The position numbers were made by a program, and so were the translations under genes. From Amphiura filiformis (lineage: Eukaryota > Echinodermata > Ophiuroidea > Amphilepidida > Amphiuridae), in NCBI RefSeq assembly GCF_039555335.1, contig NC_092642.1, forward strand, positions 20,030,382-20,094,381: a stretch of 64,000 nt of DNA, written 5' to 3'. The notes beneath the pieces were generated by a model. It ran no database searches. It was not told where the DNA came from and saw nothing but the letters and a program-made list of their open reading frames with translations. The first letter of the stretch is position 1, and each line of letters begins with the position of its first letter. Below are positions 44,597 to 54,239 of this stretch, in pieces.

Positions 44597-44835
44597 ATCT
44601 CTCCTTAATATCTTCTGCAGGTGTTTGGATCAATGGCAAGTAAAAACCAGAAGCATGGACAACATTCATGCAGAGTATAAGGACCAACAATGAGATGAAC
44701 CATCACGTCCAAGGAATAGTCACTCTTTCTACTGGCTGACCATAGAGTTGCTCAATGAGTCCAAGAATGTCAACTTTCAGCTCTTATCTGGAAGGAAGGT
44801 AGCAAGATATCAGCATCTGCTCCCCTTCACAAGGA
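44597..44835 (+). pseudogene. MULE-like exon, copy 2 (more degraded)
   Basis: ATATCTTCTGCAGGTGTTTGG through CCAGAAGCATGGACAACATTCATGCAGAG, AAGGACCAACAATGAG, TTTCTACTGGCTGACCATAGAG and GAAGGTAGCAAGATAT tracks copy 1 at 43849-44062 with indels, including loss of the EGWH segment. It keeps the same acceptor-like border. Confidence 0.6.
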
Positions 44836-44852
44836 TCTTATGGTAAGACATC

Positions 44853-45254
44853 TTGTTCAGATTAGGATATTCTCTGGAAAGATCAAAAGGGGCAGGTGTT
44901 CGATGTACAAAGAATCTGAATAAATTTACCCACAAGGTATGCAGGGAGAAGTTGGGAGGTAATGCGCATGTCATTAGATATAATGATGTTCTCCACCCAA
45001 GCTTGAATATGGCTGATGACTATGAGTATGGGCCAGTATTCAAGTATGACTGTACACACCCCAATCCAAGGAGACTGTTGATTATGCAGCAGCAGATGGC
45101 CAATGCGTTGGGAATTTTCAACAGTTACATATTTTGGCATACCCTCCAGGTTCCAAGGAATGGGATTAATAAAAGAATATGTGCAAAAAAGGAGGGGGTG
45201 GGGGTTAGCATGTTCCTGACATACCAAGAACATGTTGGGAGTGTTATTTTTTAA
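44853..45254 (+). other. unrecognised 133-codon frame
   Basis: Begins within sequence following MULE-like copy 2. It contains VCREKLGGNAHVIRYNDVLH, PSLNMADDYEYGPVFKYDCT and MQQQMANALGIFNSYIFWHT. A 116-codon minus-strand frame shadows it. It has protein-like composition but no motif I can name. Possibly a degraded part of the same transposon as the neighbouring exons. Confidence 0.25.
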
Positions 45255-45286
45255 CTTATATCAAGTTATTTGAAAATAATTCTATA

Positions 45287-46273
45287 TACATGTAGACCAT
45301 ATTGTATGACTTTTACTCTCGAAGCGCAGTGAGAACAAAAGGACTCCTAGTTGTGCAGAAACTCTTAAGTGATACGCTGGATGCTGCTGGAAAGGTCCAA
45401 AATCCTTCTGAAACACGTTGGTTAGCCCTTGGGAAATGTGTCATCGCACTGAAGAAAATTCTTCCTAGTTTGATTATAAGCCTTGAACGTGAAAGCGAGG
45501 AAAGAGGAGATGTACTAGCAGGAGGGTTGTACCTTCAGTTAATTAAGTATGACTTTCTGGCCACTCTAGAACTGTTGTGTGAAATTCTTCCGACAGTAAA
45601 CCGTCTGTCATTGCCATTTCAAGAGGAACATGTAGACTTTGACAGTCTTTCCACCTTTTTGGATGGAACAATTAGAGCACTCAATCAAAAAAAGAAGAGC
45701 CTAGTAGATGTCAGTAAAACTGTGGCAGATCTAGAAAAAGTCAAAGTTTATGTGAATGTTGATGATGACAAGCGGAACAAATTCATGACCAAAGTCAAAG
45801 TGCCATTGATTGAGCGGCTTGTGGAAAATATAACTGAAAGATTTTCTCAATCAAATATAATGGCTGCATTACGCAACTTTTGTGGATAAATCCAATTACA
45901 CAGCTGATAAGCAGAATGAGTTGTCATCTAGTGTTGCTAAATTGGCCCAACAATTTGGAGTGAGTGATGAAGTAGAATCAGAATTATTTGACTTTGTTCA
46001 GTATGTGGAGTACTCGAACAAACCACCGTAGTACAGGCACTAGTTCTGCCAAAATTCACTCGCATGTTTCCATGCCTATCAAACCTTGCCAAAGCATACA
46101 AAGTACAGCCGCCACACACGGCAGATTGTGAACGGGATTTTTCCAGAATGGGTTTGATAAAAACCGAACTAAGAAACAGGATGGGACAAGATACATTAGA
46201 CTGCTTGATGCGTTTTGCAATAGAAGGCCCGGACATAGAATCATTTCCTTTCACCAAAGCAGTGAAACATTAG
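45287..46273 (+). pseudogene. hAT transposase-like protein (ZNF862/KIAA1586-like), C-terminal half
   Basis: An open frame from about 45290 to 45889 reads LYDFYSRSAV-like start, NPSETRWLALGKCVIALKKI, GGLYLQLIKYDFLATLELLC and DFDSLSTFLDGTIRALNQKK. The last block (46064-46273) reads PHTADCERDFSRMGLIKTEL then RNRMG, the hAT C-terminal dimerisation motif (hydrophobic...ER-FS-----K---RN-M). 'NPSETRWLAL' and 'FLATL-LLCEILP-VNRLS' are typical of the hAT-derived ZNF862/C17orf113-like group. A frameshift at about 45885 moves FVDKSNYTADKQNELSSSVA to another frame, and a further shift near 46025 precedes the C-terminal block. The N-terminal zinc finger and first catalytic Asp are absent. Confidence 0.7.
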
Positions 46274-46904
46274 GCATCAAAGAAGGAAAGGCGGTACAAG
46301 GTTCAACTTATGTAAGGTAAGACTACACTACAAAATAATGTCATATTACACCAAATGTTGTTATTTAATGTTTATTAGTTCATAATTCTACATTTCATAA
46401 ACACCAATAAGCTGCATAAAACATGACCTATAAACCTGATTTTCCCCCCTACAAACCCCTAGAAACCCTGGAGATTGGGGGGGCTTGCCCTCGACCCCCC
46501 ACCAGGGCTTCGCCTGAGTACCCACCAGGGGCCCTTAAGCTGGCCCCTGGACCCCGGCCGTTTCACTCGCTACGCTTCGCAATCACTTTTTACCCGGTTC
46601 TAAAATCCCTCTGGTGACAACCCTGGGCCTACTGAACAATTTAAAATGGCTATGATCAAATATTGAAATAATAAGGAGAAAGCCCAAAGCCTTGTATCAA
46701 CTATCAAGGCTAGCCCTTATCTCCACATTACCCTGTCCTGTAATTTGATACCAAGAGCGCACACCCTAGACATTCCACAAATAACATTCGCAACCAGGAT
46801 CAGCTCCCCGAGTTTCGTACGGGTTACCAGGATACAAATTAGCAGTGAGTTCTTTGTCCAGGGGAATTTCAAGCTAACTCAATTTTTCCACGAGAGCGTA
46901 CTAG
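46274..46904. other. interval with a hAT-MITE end fragment
   Basis: 46560-46627 ends CTCTGGTGACAACCCTG, matching the right tip of the MITE at 13476-13745, with related CACTCGCTACGCTTCGC inside. The left tip is missing and a GC-rich segment (GGGGGGGCTTGCCCTCGACC) stands in its place, so this is a truncated or distant relative. The rest is non-coding. Confidence 0.4.
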
Positions 46905-46985
46905 GCACCGCCAGGGTTCTCGCACCATAGTCGAACGCCTTATCGCACCATAGTCGAACGCCTTATCGATTGAGCTAACTTGACA
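46905..46985 (-). repeat. tRNA-derived SINE head with 25 bp internal duplication
   Basis: On the minus strand: GTTAGCTCAATCGATAAGGCG resembles a pol III A box and D-arm, followed by TTCGACTATGGTGCGAGAACCC as in an anticodon-arm region. The segment GATAAGGCGTTCGACTATGGTGC is present twice in tandem. The B box is not recognisable beyond CCTGG, so this is a truncated SINE or tRNA-like relic rather than a tRNA gene. Confidence 0.45.
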
Positions 46986-47279
46986 ATCCCATAGCATTGT
47001 TATAAATCAATTACATTTTCAAAGATTATTGTAGTATTAGTTTTTCAAATTTCTACATTTTTCTCTCTATGCAGGAATCTATGTCGCAAGAGAGGGAAAC
47101 AAGGAATGAAGACAAGCAGCCCATGGTTGGTTTTCAAAGTTCAATTTTGCAACATGAAAAACAAAAAGTAGAAGTAATGATTCAAATTAGGGACATTTTA
47201 ATGTGTATCTGCTATAGTACATAGACAACTCATTATGAGCCTACATAGTGTACAGTAGGAAACCTGTAAGCAAATTTAT

Positions 47280-47595
47280 TTCTTCCTTTCTTTCTTTCTT
47301 CCTTCCTTCCTTCCTTCCTTCCTCCCTCCCTCCCTATTTATTTATTTATTTATTTATTTAATTATTTATTTAATTATTTATTCAATTATTTATTCAATTA
47401 TTTATTTAATTATTTATTTAATTATTTATTTAATTATTTATTTAATTATTTATTTAATTATTTATTTAATTATTTTATTTAATTATTTTATTTAATTATT
47501 TAATTTAATTATTTTATTAATTATTTTATTTAACTATTTTATTTAATTATTTTAATTAATTAATTAATTAATTAATTAATTAATTAATTAATTCG
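47280..47595. repeat. compound microsatellite, about 315 bp
   Basis: Runs in order: (CTTT/CCTT)n then (CCTC)n to about 47334, (ATTT)n to 47360, (TTTAATTATTTA)-type 12-mers to about 47550, then (AATT)n to 47594. The stepwise drift from pyrimidine tetranucleotides to AT-only units points to serial slippage. Confidence 0.95.
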
Positions 47596-47869
47596 GCCAA
47601 AGCCAGGCTAAACCCAATAGTGCTCAGAGGCTACTAAATTCAAGGGATGCCTCCAGAATGAAACAAATAAGGGATATTTTAACTAAATTAGTCAAGAAAT
47701 AAGTAGTTGAAATAATTGAAAAATGCAGTTGTCCATTTCATTTAAAATCCACACTACACCTGTAGAAGAGTTTGGAATTACCTTCCACTGAGGAAGTATG
47801 AACTTAAAATGGGATGAACACTAAAGGCAGTTCTATTTGAATTTCGTAAATGAATGCACCTGGTTTTTA

Positions 47870-48071
47870 TTTTAGTTTTCTCTAGAGAACGACAGCATTT
47901 CTTGCTGCTGCAAATTCAACTTCAAGTTGATTAAGAGAAGCCAAGAACATTGACTTTACCTCAGCAAAAACAAAGAAGGCTTTGTTGGACAGTATAGTTG
48001 ATAGATCTACAAATCACACTGTTGAACCAAAGCCAGCAAAGCACACACCAAGTCTATTACCACAGTAGATA
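47870..48071 (+). other. possible upstream coding remnant of the YqaJ-like ORF
   Basis: 47948-48066 contains protein-like but frame-broken sequence (TKASKAHTKSITT-type) with stops. It includes GATAGATCTACAAATCACACTG. It may be decayed N-terminal coding sequence. No motif. Confidence 0.2.
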
Positions 48072-48782
48072 ATGAATTTCTATGATGCTATCCATAAGTC
48101 ATCTTCAAAGCCGGCAATTTTATCACTTATTCCACCGTACAGTTCAGATTTCATACCAAAAGCCACTGATTCTCAGCTACCAGAACCACTGACAAACTCT
48201 TTGATACTCGGTGGCAGCGCGAACTTCATGAACACTTTTGTAATCACAGCAACGCAATCAGCACGAGTTGAAGAGATGACACATGAGCAATTACAGAATA
48301 AACTTTGGTTTACATACAGGGCTGGTAGAATCACTGTATCAAAATTCCGGTCTGCTTGTCACTCAGACCCAAGACTACCAGCAAGGTCATTGATTAAGGA
48401 CATTTGTTATCCTGATAAGAGGACATTTACCACACCAGTGACACAGTATGGCATAGACAATGAAGACAATGCCCTTCAAATGTTTGCAGAAGAGATGAAG
48501 AATGACCATGAAGGATTCACTGTATCGAAAGCTGGGTTTGTGATCAACGAACCTCATCCATATCTTGGAGTATCTCCAAACGCCATCATTAGTTGTAACT
48601 GTTGTGACAGCAGCTGTGTGAAAATAAAATGTCCCTACAGTAAAAGAGGAACGGCATTTAATGAGGTCATTGCACATGATAATTTTTGCCTAACAATGGA
48701 AAATGGCAAGCCTATGTTGAACAAGGACCACCTTTATTATTATCAAGTGCAATCGCAAATGTACTGTTCTAATGAGGATTGA
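48072..48782 (+). CDS. YqaJ-type PD-(D/E)xK nuclease domain with substituted active site
   Basis: A clean 236-codon frame starts at an ATG. Conserved blocks of the YqaJ recombinase/exonuclease fold appear in order: FTYRAGRITVSKF (79-92), TQYGIDNEDNALQMF (124-138, with the helix Glu at 131), GFVINEPHPYLGVSPNA (155-171), VKIKCPYS (183-190) and HLYYYQVQSQMY (220-231). In active relatives the third block carries an Asp after SP and the fourth a Glu two residues before the Lys. Here these are Asn170 and Lys184, while Lys186 is kept. Each change needs one G-to-A substitution (AAC for GAC, AAA for GAA). Metal-dependent cleavage is therefore unlikely. Eukaryotic YqaJ-like proteins are multicopy and transposon-associated. 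The stop after YCSNED comes before the last family strand, so the C-terminus is truncated. Confidence 0.7.
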   Translation: MNFYDAIHKSSSKPAILSLIPPYSSDFIPKATDSQLPEPLTNSLILGGSANFMNTFVITATQSARVEEMTHEQLQNKLWFTYRAGRITVSKFRSACHSDPRLPARSLIKDICYPDKRTFTTPVTQYGIDNEDNALQMFAEEMKNDHEGFTVSKAGFVINEPHPYLGVSPNAIISCNCCDSSCVKIKCPYSKRGTAFNEVIAHDNFCLTMENGKPMLNKDHLYYYQVQSQMYCSNED

Positions 48783-48786
48783 CTCT

Positions 48787-49080
48787 AAAAATAGATGGAG
48801 TGAAGAAACTTGTGAATGCATACATCAATTCAAATGTTATACTAGAAGACAGCACAGGAACCTTCCTATACGGCACTCTGACTGTACATTGATTGTCAGA
48901 AATGGGAATAAATGTAAACCATGCAATGAGCATGATTCCCTCAGAAAAATGGTTTCAAGAGCCAGCTATCAAACGGACACCAACAGAACAGGCAAAGATA
49001 GCAAGGTTGCATTAAACAGACTTGACCATGAAGAGCTTCTCATATGTGCGTATGAGCTTGCAAAAAACGTGAAGTCTTAA
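48787..49080 (+). pseudogene. THAP/P-element-like transposase N-part, copy 1
   Basis: Two frames: one reads KKLVNAYINSNVILEDSTGT, the other continues IRHSDCTLIVRNGNKCKPCN, then RLDHEELLICAYELAK. The 'HS-C--LI--G-KC--C' plus helical segment is the region between the THAP finger and catalytic domain in P-element/THAP9-like proteins. It follows the YqaJ frame after five bases, so one element inserted next to, or deleted into, the other. A fuller second copy lies at 49277-50710. Confidence 0.5.
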
Positions 49081-49276
49081 AGATGCTTTAAATGATGTAA
49101 ATTTCCTATACTGTATACTGTTATTATTATGGAACTCTTTACCTCCGCGACTTCCAGACCATGTGACTTGCCACTTTCCAGACCACATGACTAGCCACCA
49201 CCAGTTGCGTCACTCAGCTGGATTACCAGTACTAACACTAATAGTGTCACATATATGAAGATGAAGTATGAGTCTG

Positions 49277-50710
49277 TTTATAATGTAGAGATAGCCAAGT
49301 TAGTCACTATCCGACAAAATGGAACATGGACTGCCCAGGTGTTTAGACATGGGAACAACTTAAGCAGCATGTTTCCTGACATTTTAACTATATGAGATGG
49401 CCAGAGATCTACTGAAATATGTTGACAAATGCAAATATTTGCATTGGTAATCCTGATCCAAAAGATGTAAAGTTGGCCAAGAACCGTCACAAACTCGCAA
49501 ATGCATACATTGATTCAAATGTTATTCTGCACAGGAACTTTCCGATATGAGACAATACGGCACTCTGGCTGTACATTGATTGTCAGAAATGGATATCAAT
49601 GTAAACCATGCAATGACCATGACAATTCCCTCTGAAAGATGCTTTCAAGAGCCACCCATCATATGGACACTCAACAGAACAGGCCCAGATAGTAAAGTCG
49701 CATTAAACAGACTTGACCATGATGAGCTTCTCATACGTGCATGTGAACTCGCAAAAGAATGTGAAGTCTTGAGGCAGAAGAACAGTCGCCTCCTTGTCGC
49801 CCACCTTAACCATGAAATCAGGGACCAAGGAATTGATGTAGGAAATAGCGATGTGTCGACTGGCCTTATGCAGATGGCCAAATGGAACTTAAAGACATAA
49901 CCATAAGATCAGGGACCATGGAATTGATGTTGGAAATAGCGATGTGTCGACTGGCCTTATGCAGATGGCCCAAATGGAACTTAGAGATAAAACATCACTG
50001 GTCCACAATGCTTTTCCACCTGACTACTTTGGTTGGCTGTTCTGGGAGCAATAAGAAAAGGCACTACAGACAGCTAATCCAAGGGGTCATAGATGGCACC
50101 CAATGGTCATCAAATGGTGCTTGAATCTTCGCCTCTCATCCTCAAAAGCTTACAATGCCATACGGGACACTGGTGTTTTAAGACTTCCGAACCAAACCAC
50201 ACTGAAGTCCTATATTCATTGGAAGGACCACACAAGTGGTCCTTGTGTGGAAGCACTTCAATGATGTATTCTTTTCAAATTGAAAAGCGTTGCGAGTATG
50301 AAAAGTTCATCATTATAGTCCATGATGAGATGAAGGTCAAAGCCAATCTGGTATATCAGAAGAGTTTTGGCAACTTGTTGGATTCAAAGATTTAGGCAAT
50401 TTTAATAATACCCTGAATGACTTTGAATCTCACGTTCAACAGACGGCAGCACCAGAAAAACAACTGCACACTATTTACTAGTATTCCAAGGCATGGCATT
50501 GTTTTTGAAGTTTAATTTCCCCCTGGCTCACTTCCCAACTACCACAAGCAAGGGTTGTGAGATCTTTGATTTCTTTTGGCGAGCTGTGGAAATGGTTTAA
50601 GGTAGTTGGTGTAACCTGTGATAGAGCTTCTACCAACAGGAAATTCCTGGGTATGCATGGACATTCAATATCAAGCAAGAAGACAAGGTTGCTATGTACA
50701 CTGATTACTT
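49277..50710 (+). pseudogene. THAP9/P-element-like transposase (multiply frameshifted)
   Basis: Conceptual order across several frames: GNPDPKDVKLAKNR-type segment (49448-49490), IRHSGCTLIVRNGYQCKPCN (49559-49620), RLDHDELLIRACELAKECEV with a coiled coil (49707-49780), DYFGWLFWEQ and RGHRWHPMVIKWCLNLRLSS, then NAIRDTGVLRLPNQTTLKSY (50020-50200), FIIIVHDEMKVKANLVYQKS (50309-50370), GFKDLGNFNNTLNDFESH, and FKVVGVTCDRASTNRKF (50600-50655). This is the P-element-like (Tnp_P_element) layout: 'RWHP--I-WCL', 'G-L-LPS--TL', 'DEM-vk--LVYdk', 'GF-DLG--nn-L--FE', 'TcDg-s-NRk'. Homozygous function is impossible: at least six frame changes. 49880-49970 repeats 49800-49880 in tandem (GGGACCA(A/T)GGAATTGATGT). 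Confidence 0.65.
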
Positions 50711-50713
50711 GGA

Positions 50714-51745
50714 ATGCCTCTACCATCTGACAGCTCTGCAGTAAACATCATCAACCGCAGAAGTGACTCATCAGTTTTATCAGTATCGACAGCACTTGAA
50801 ACTACTAGCACTAAATCAAGCAAAGATGACATAATCAGTGAACTTAGGCAGCAAGTAAACAAACTTACAGATGAAAACAAACTACTAAAAACTCAACTAA
50901 ATGAACAATGTGACAGAAATGCCCTGCTACAAGCAACTGTTAACAATAATGACAGATTTGGAAAAAAGGAAATTCACTTCTGTAGCTAAATCAGCCAAGT
51001 CAGAATCTACATTCCAACACCAGTCCCCCACAATTCAAGTTCACAATCCATTCAGTGTCTTGGATGTGGAGGATATTTCCAACACTGCAGCTGTCCCCAG
51101 TGCTCCTAATTTGACACCAGTAAGGACAAATGCTCAAGCCAGCTAAAAATAGATCACCTAGACAACCAAGTCCCCCAAAATCTACAAAGCAAGCTGAATC
51201 CACCAAAATTAAACCTCAGAATAACTCAAATATATCTCAACGACAGTCACCAGACTCACCAAAGATCGTCATCTTTAGTAACTCAATTTGCAGAGAGATT
51301 GATGGTAAGCGCTTTTATATAGGTAAATCCACCAAAGTTTTTGCAAAAGGAGGCGCTACCATTGTAGCTACCATTGTAGATGTACAAAGTATGGTTAAAG
51401 CCTGCCACTTCAAAGATCCAGAGTATATAATCCTCCAGGCATGGACAAACAATACATTTCTGGAATCGACAGAAGATTGTGCCAGAAAGGCAAGAACATT
51501 AATAGACACAACTTTGGAAAAATGTCCAACAGCGCAAATTATCATTTCAGGAATTTTACCAAAACTCATCCCGCTGGACAGAAGCAATGCTCAAAACAAC
51601 ACTATACTTGAACTTAACGAATAGCTAAAACGCAACTTGTGTAATGACAGTGTCAGATTACAATATGTAAGTCATGAAGACACTTTTGTTAAGAGAAAAT
51701 GGTCTAATACGCGATTATCTCTATTCGGATTTTACTCACATGAAC
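50714..51745 (+). pseudogene. LINE ORF1-like protein with coiled coil and SGNH-esterase-like domain
   Basis: Frame 1 (50714-50975): Ser-rich start, then a leucine zipper-like ELRQQVNKLTDENKLLKTQL. Frame 2 (to 51144): TIQVHNPFSVLDVEDI linker. Frame 3 (51130-51743): KIVIFSNSICREIDGKRFYI, YIILQAWTNNTFLESTEDCA, QIIISGILPKLIPLDRSNAQ, NNTILELNE. The third part follows the SGNH/GDSL-like esterase pattern found in ORF1 of CR1-type LINEs. The GDS block reads SNS with the Ser kept, and the TND block reads TNN. A TAG at 51622 interrupts ELNE-LKRN where the frame otherwise continues to about 51745. Two frameshifts, one nonsense codon and an atypical active site mark it as dead. Confidence 0.55.
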
Positions 51746-52330
51746 AATCCCGGTCTTGGGCTATTGTCCCATATCATGTTGCCAAGTGCCTCGGCAAACT
51801 AGGCTATAAAGAGCCATGAGGGCACTCAGTGAGGTCATCAAAGATCCAGGATTTATACATTTTTTTTCTACTTGTAGCTTGTAAATCTGAAAATAGATCA
51901 ACCAGATGAAGAGATAATTGGGTACCGTATTTTCAATGTAGAACATCTTGAGTTTGGCATCTAAATAGATCAACCAAATGAAGAGACAATTGGGTACCGT
52001 ATTTTCAATGTAGAAAATCTTGAGTTTGGCATCCAAATAGATCAACCAGATGAAGAGAGGATTGGAGCTGTGGGAAGGATGGGCCAGCCGCTTTGGAATT
52101 CAATGCAAAGCACTGACAAACACAGCATTCCACAAGCTGAGCATGTTGCCAAGTTCCTTGACAAACTGGACTATAAAGAAGCAGCTAGGTATGTTCAAAT
52201 TGTCACTAACTGGCACGAAGCACATGATGACCAGGCCATTAAACCATATGGAAAGAGTGTGTCACAGTATGCAAGACAAGAGGATGAGATCAGTTTTAAT
52301 GGCAACGTGGCAAAACTGGCACATATTTGA
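51746..52330 (+). pseudogene. unidentified protein family with in-frame 24-residue tandem repeat
   Basis: After an acceptor-like TTTTTTTTCTACTTGTAG (to 51879), the frame reads LVNLKIDQPDEEIIGYRIFN, then three copies of a 72 bp unit (starts about 51892, 51964, 52036) encoding IDQPDEE-IGYRIFNVE-LEFGI. The first copy ends in TAA where the second has CAA. It then continues GRMGQPLWNSMQSTDKHSIP, QAEHVAKFLDKLDYKEAARY, VQIVTNWHEAHD to a TGA at 52328. The segment HVAKCLGKLGYKEP at 51776-51819 is a diverged second copy of HVAKFLDKLDYKEA, so the exon was duplicated and fused to the end of the SGNH ORF. Family unknown to me. Confidence 0.4.
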
Positions 52331-52596
52331 GCAAGACTTTGAACTCTTTGTTACGACAACACATGGTGCAAAGTCTAAATAATTTTCGACAGTGATGAAA
52401 CGATAGATTGATGATGATTGATGAGCATCGATCAGAATTTCTATGGAGAACTCACATATTGATTTGACTTTCATGTGTTGATTAGCATTACGCATGACCA
52501 ATAATGAAACATAAAACTGAAGCTGGTGAGTGAATAAAAGCTAAATGTTTTTTCAGACTCCTTTTTAATTTAAATTCATTGCTCAAAATTTCATTA

Positions 52597-53251
52597 TTCA
52601 TTGATCTAAATATATTGAATGTATATGAATCTTATAAATTGGAACTTGGTGTACTTATGTACAAACATATTAATGATGACTTGCCAAACATATTTAAGGA
52701 ATACTTTTGTAAAAGACATGAAATTCATAGCCACAAAACTAGGAAAAATAATGATTTATGATATTCAGAAAAGAAAAACAAACTTTGCGAGTAAAGGTGT
52801 CAGAACATCAGGGCCTTCCCTTTGGAATGACCTTCCTCTCGAATTAAAAAATGCTATGAATATTAAAACTTTTCCAAATCAATTTAAGAAATATTTATTG
52901 AATCAAACTTGGTTGTAATTTCATGTACATGCTTCTTTAGAGCGATTAATGTCTTAATTTATCTATAAATTTTGTATACTAATACATTAATGCTTAGGTC
53001 ATTTCAATGGTGTTACATTAATTGTGGCGACATAAACATTATTTAAATCTTGTTTGTTTATATTATGTCTTAGGGGATGATCACTTCTGGCCTCATGGCC
53101 TTTTGATCATCTCCTCCATGTCATTTTACTCTTTTTTTGTCTTTTCGTGTTTTTTTTTAATATATATATATTCTTGATTGTTGTTTAATGTTGTTGTTAA
53201 TGTAGATGATGTGGAAAATAAAGACTTATTATTTATTATTTATTTATTATT
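52597..53251 (+). mobile_element. 5'-truncated LINE (CR1-like) 3' end
   Basis: Coding part (52597-52918): FIDLNILNVYESYKLELGVL, MYKHINDDLPNIFKEYF, then after a frameshift near 52740 VRTSGPSLWNDLPLELKNAM and FPNQFKKYLLN. This is the C-terminal tail of a CR1/L2-like ORF2. The 3' UTR has a hairpin (GATCACTTCTGGCCTCATGGCC with TTTTGATCATC, 53079-53110) and ends in (TTATTTATT)n at 53226-53251, a microsatellite-type tail common in CR1-like LINEs. Its ends coincide with the break in the host repeat, so the full 655 bp insertion is delimited; it lacks everything upstream because of 5' truncation. Confidence 0.75.
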
Positions 53252-53736
53252 TAAAATATTAATTTGTATCAATAGTATTAATTGTCAAAATATCATCATG
53301 TCCGATGTCGAAAAATAAATCGGTGATCCTAGTACTACTCATAAAGACAAGTATGGTCATAAAAGAGGATGTGAACATGGCGTTAGACAATGAACAGAGG
53401 GTTGGAAAATTGTCAGGACTATAGCCCACTATGTATTGTTTCTCGTTTTCATTTCAATCAAGAAAAACAAGAAAAAAGAAGCCCACTATGATAATGTTTC
53501 ATTCTAGGTAAGAGAAGTTTAAAATACGAATTCCTTTGTCGAATTTTTATACTTGTGTCACTACAACGAAAAACGATCATGGTGGGATTTTCCGTTTTTC
53601 CTGTTGAAATGAAAATGATAAACGATCATAGCGTTCCTTATTTGTTTTTCTTGATTGAAAATGAAATGCTAAAAACGATTCATATACGGACCGAATTGCC
53701 TATGTATTTTGAGTTTGTGTGTTTTCTTGTTTCTTC

Positions 53737-53978
53737 AGACATAGGCTCCCCTGGGTGAAACAGCGATGGTGGAGTCTTCACCCAAACGTCATTAGATGCG
53801 GCTATCAGCGATTCAGATGTTGTAAAGAAATTGAGTCTCCCACCAGACCAGTGTTTCGTTGATGATAGGGATAACAGGCGTACTTTGCCCCATGTCTTCA
53901 TTGCTGATGAGGCATTTCCATTACGACAACACATAATGAAAAGAACTAAAACCAGTGGTATGGCGGAAAAGAGAATCT
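53737..53978 (+). pseudogene. PIF/Harbinger transposase DDE exon
   Basis: After GTTTTCTTGTTTCTTCAG, a textbook 3' splice site, the frame reads IGSPG, TGA, NSDGGVFTQTSLDAAISDSD, VVKKLSLPPD, LPHVFIADEAFPLRQHIMKR. This matches the DDE_Tnp_4 domain of Harbinger transposases ('G--G--SDGGVF--S-L---' followed by 'P-V--ADEAFPL---IM-P'), including the Asp of SDGG and the Asp-Glu of DEAFPL. The TGA stands where an Arg codon (CGA) is usual, so this exon is inactivated by one base. No Myb-like companion gene is visible nearby. Confidence 0.7.
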
Positions 53979-54239
53979 GATGATATATCAGAGCTTATGT
54001 CTGATAGTGATGTAGAGGAAGAGAAAGCTATGCGCCATTTTAGGCAATATAGGCATGACTTTATTGAAAAAGTGCTTGAAGAAGTTAAAAATGAATTACA
54101 TTTTGAGGATATAAAAGATCACATTGAAGTTGCTGTAGCTCAAAAGCAGCAAGACTTGCAGAACTATGTAAAATATAATTTTGTGTGTGGCCTATTTGCA
54201 TGTGTGTGGGGAGGTGTGGAATGTGAACATATTCAGTGA
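53955..54239 (+). other. acidic/charged ORF overlapping the Harbinger exon end
   Basis: 94 codons starting with GTG-type usage in another frame than the DDE exon: SELMSDSDVEEEKAMRHFRQ, HDFIEKVLEEVKNELHFEDI then a helical Gln-rich part. It lies where Harbinger DDE sequence stops, so the two may be joined by deletion. Function unknown. Confidence 0.25.
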
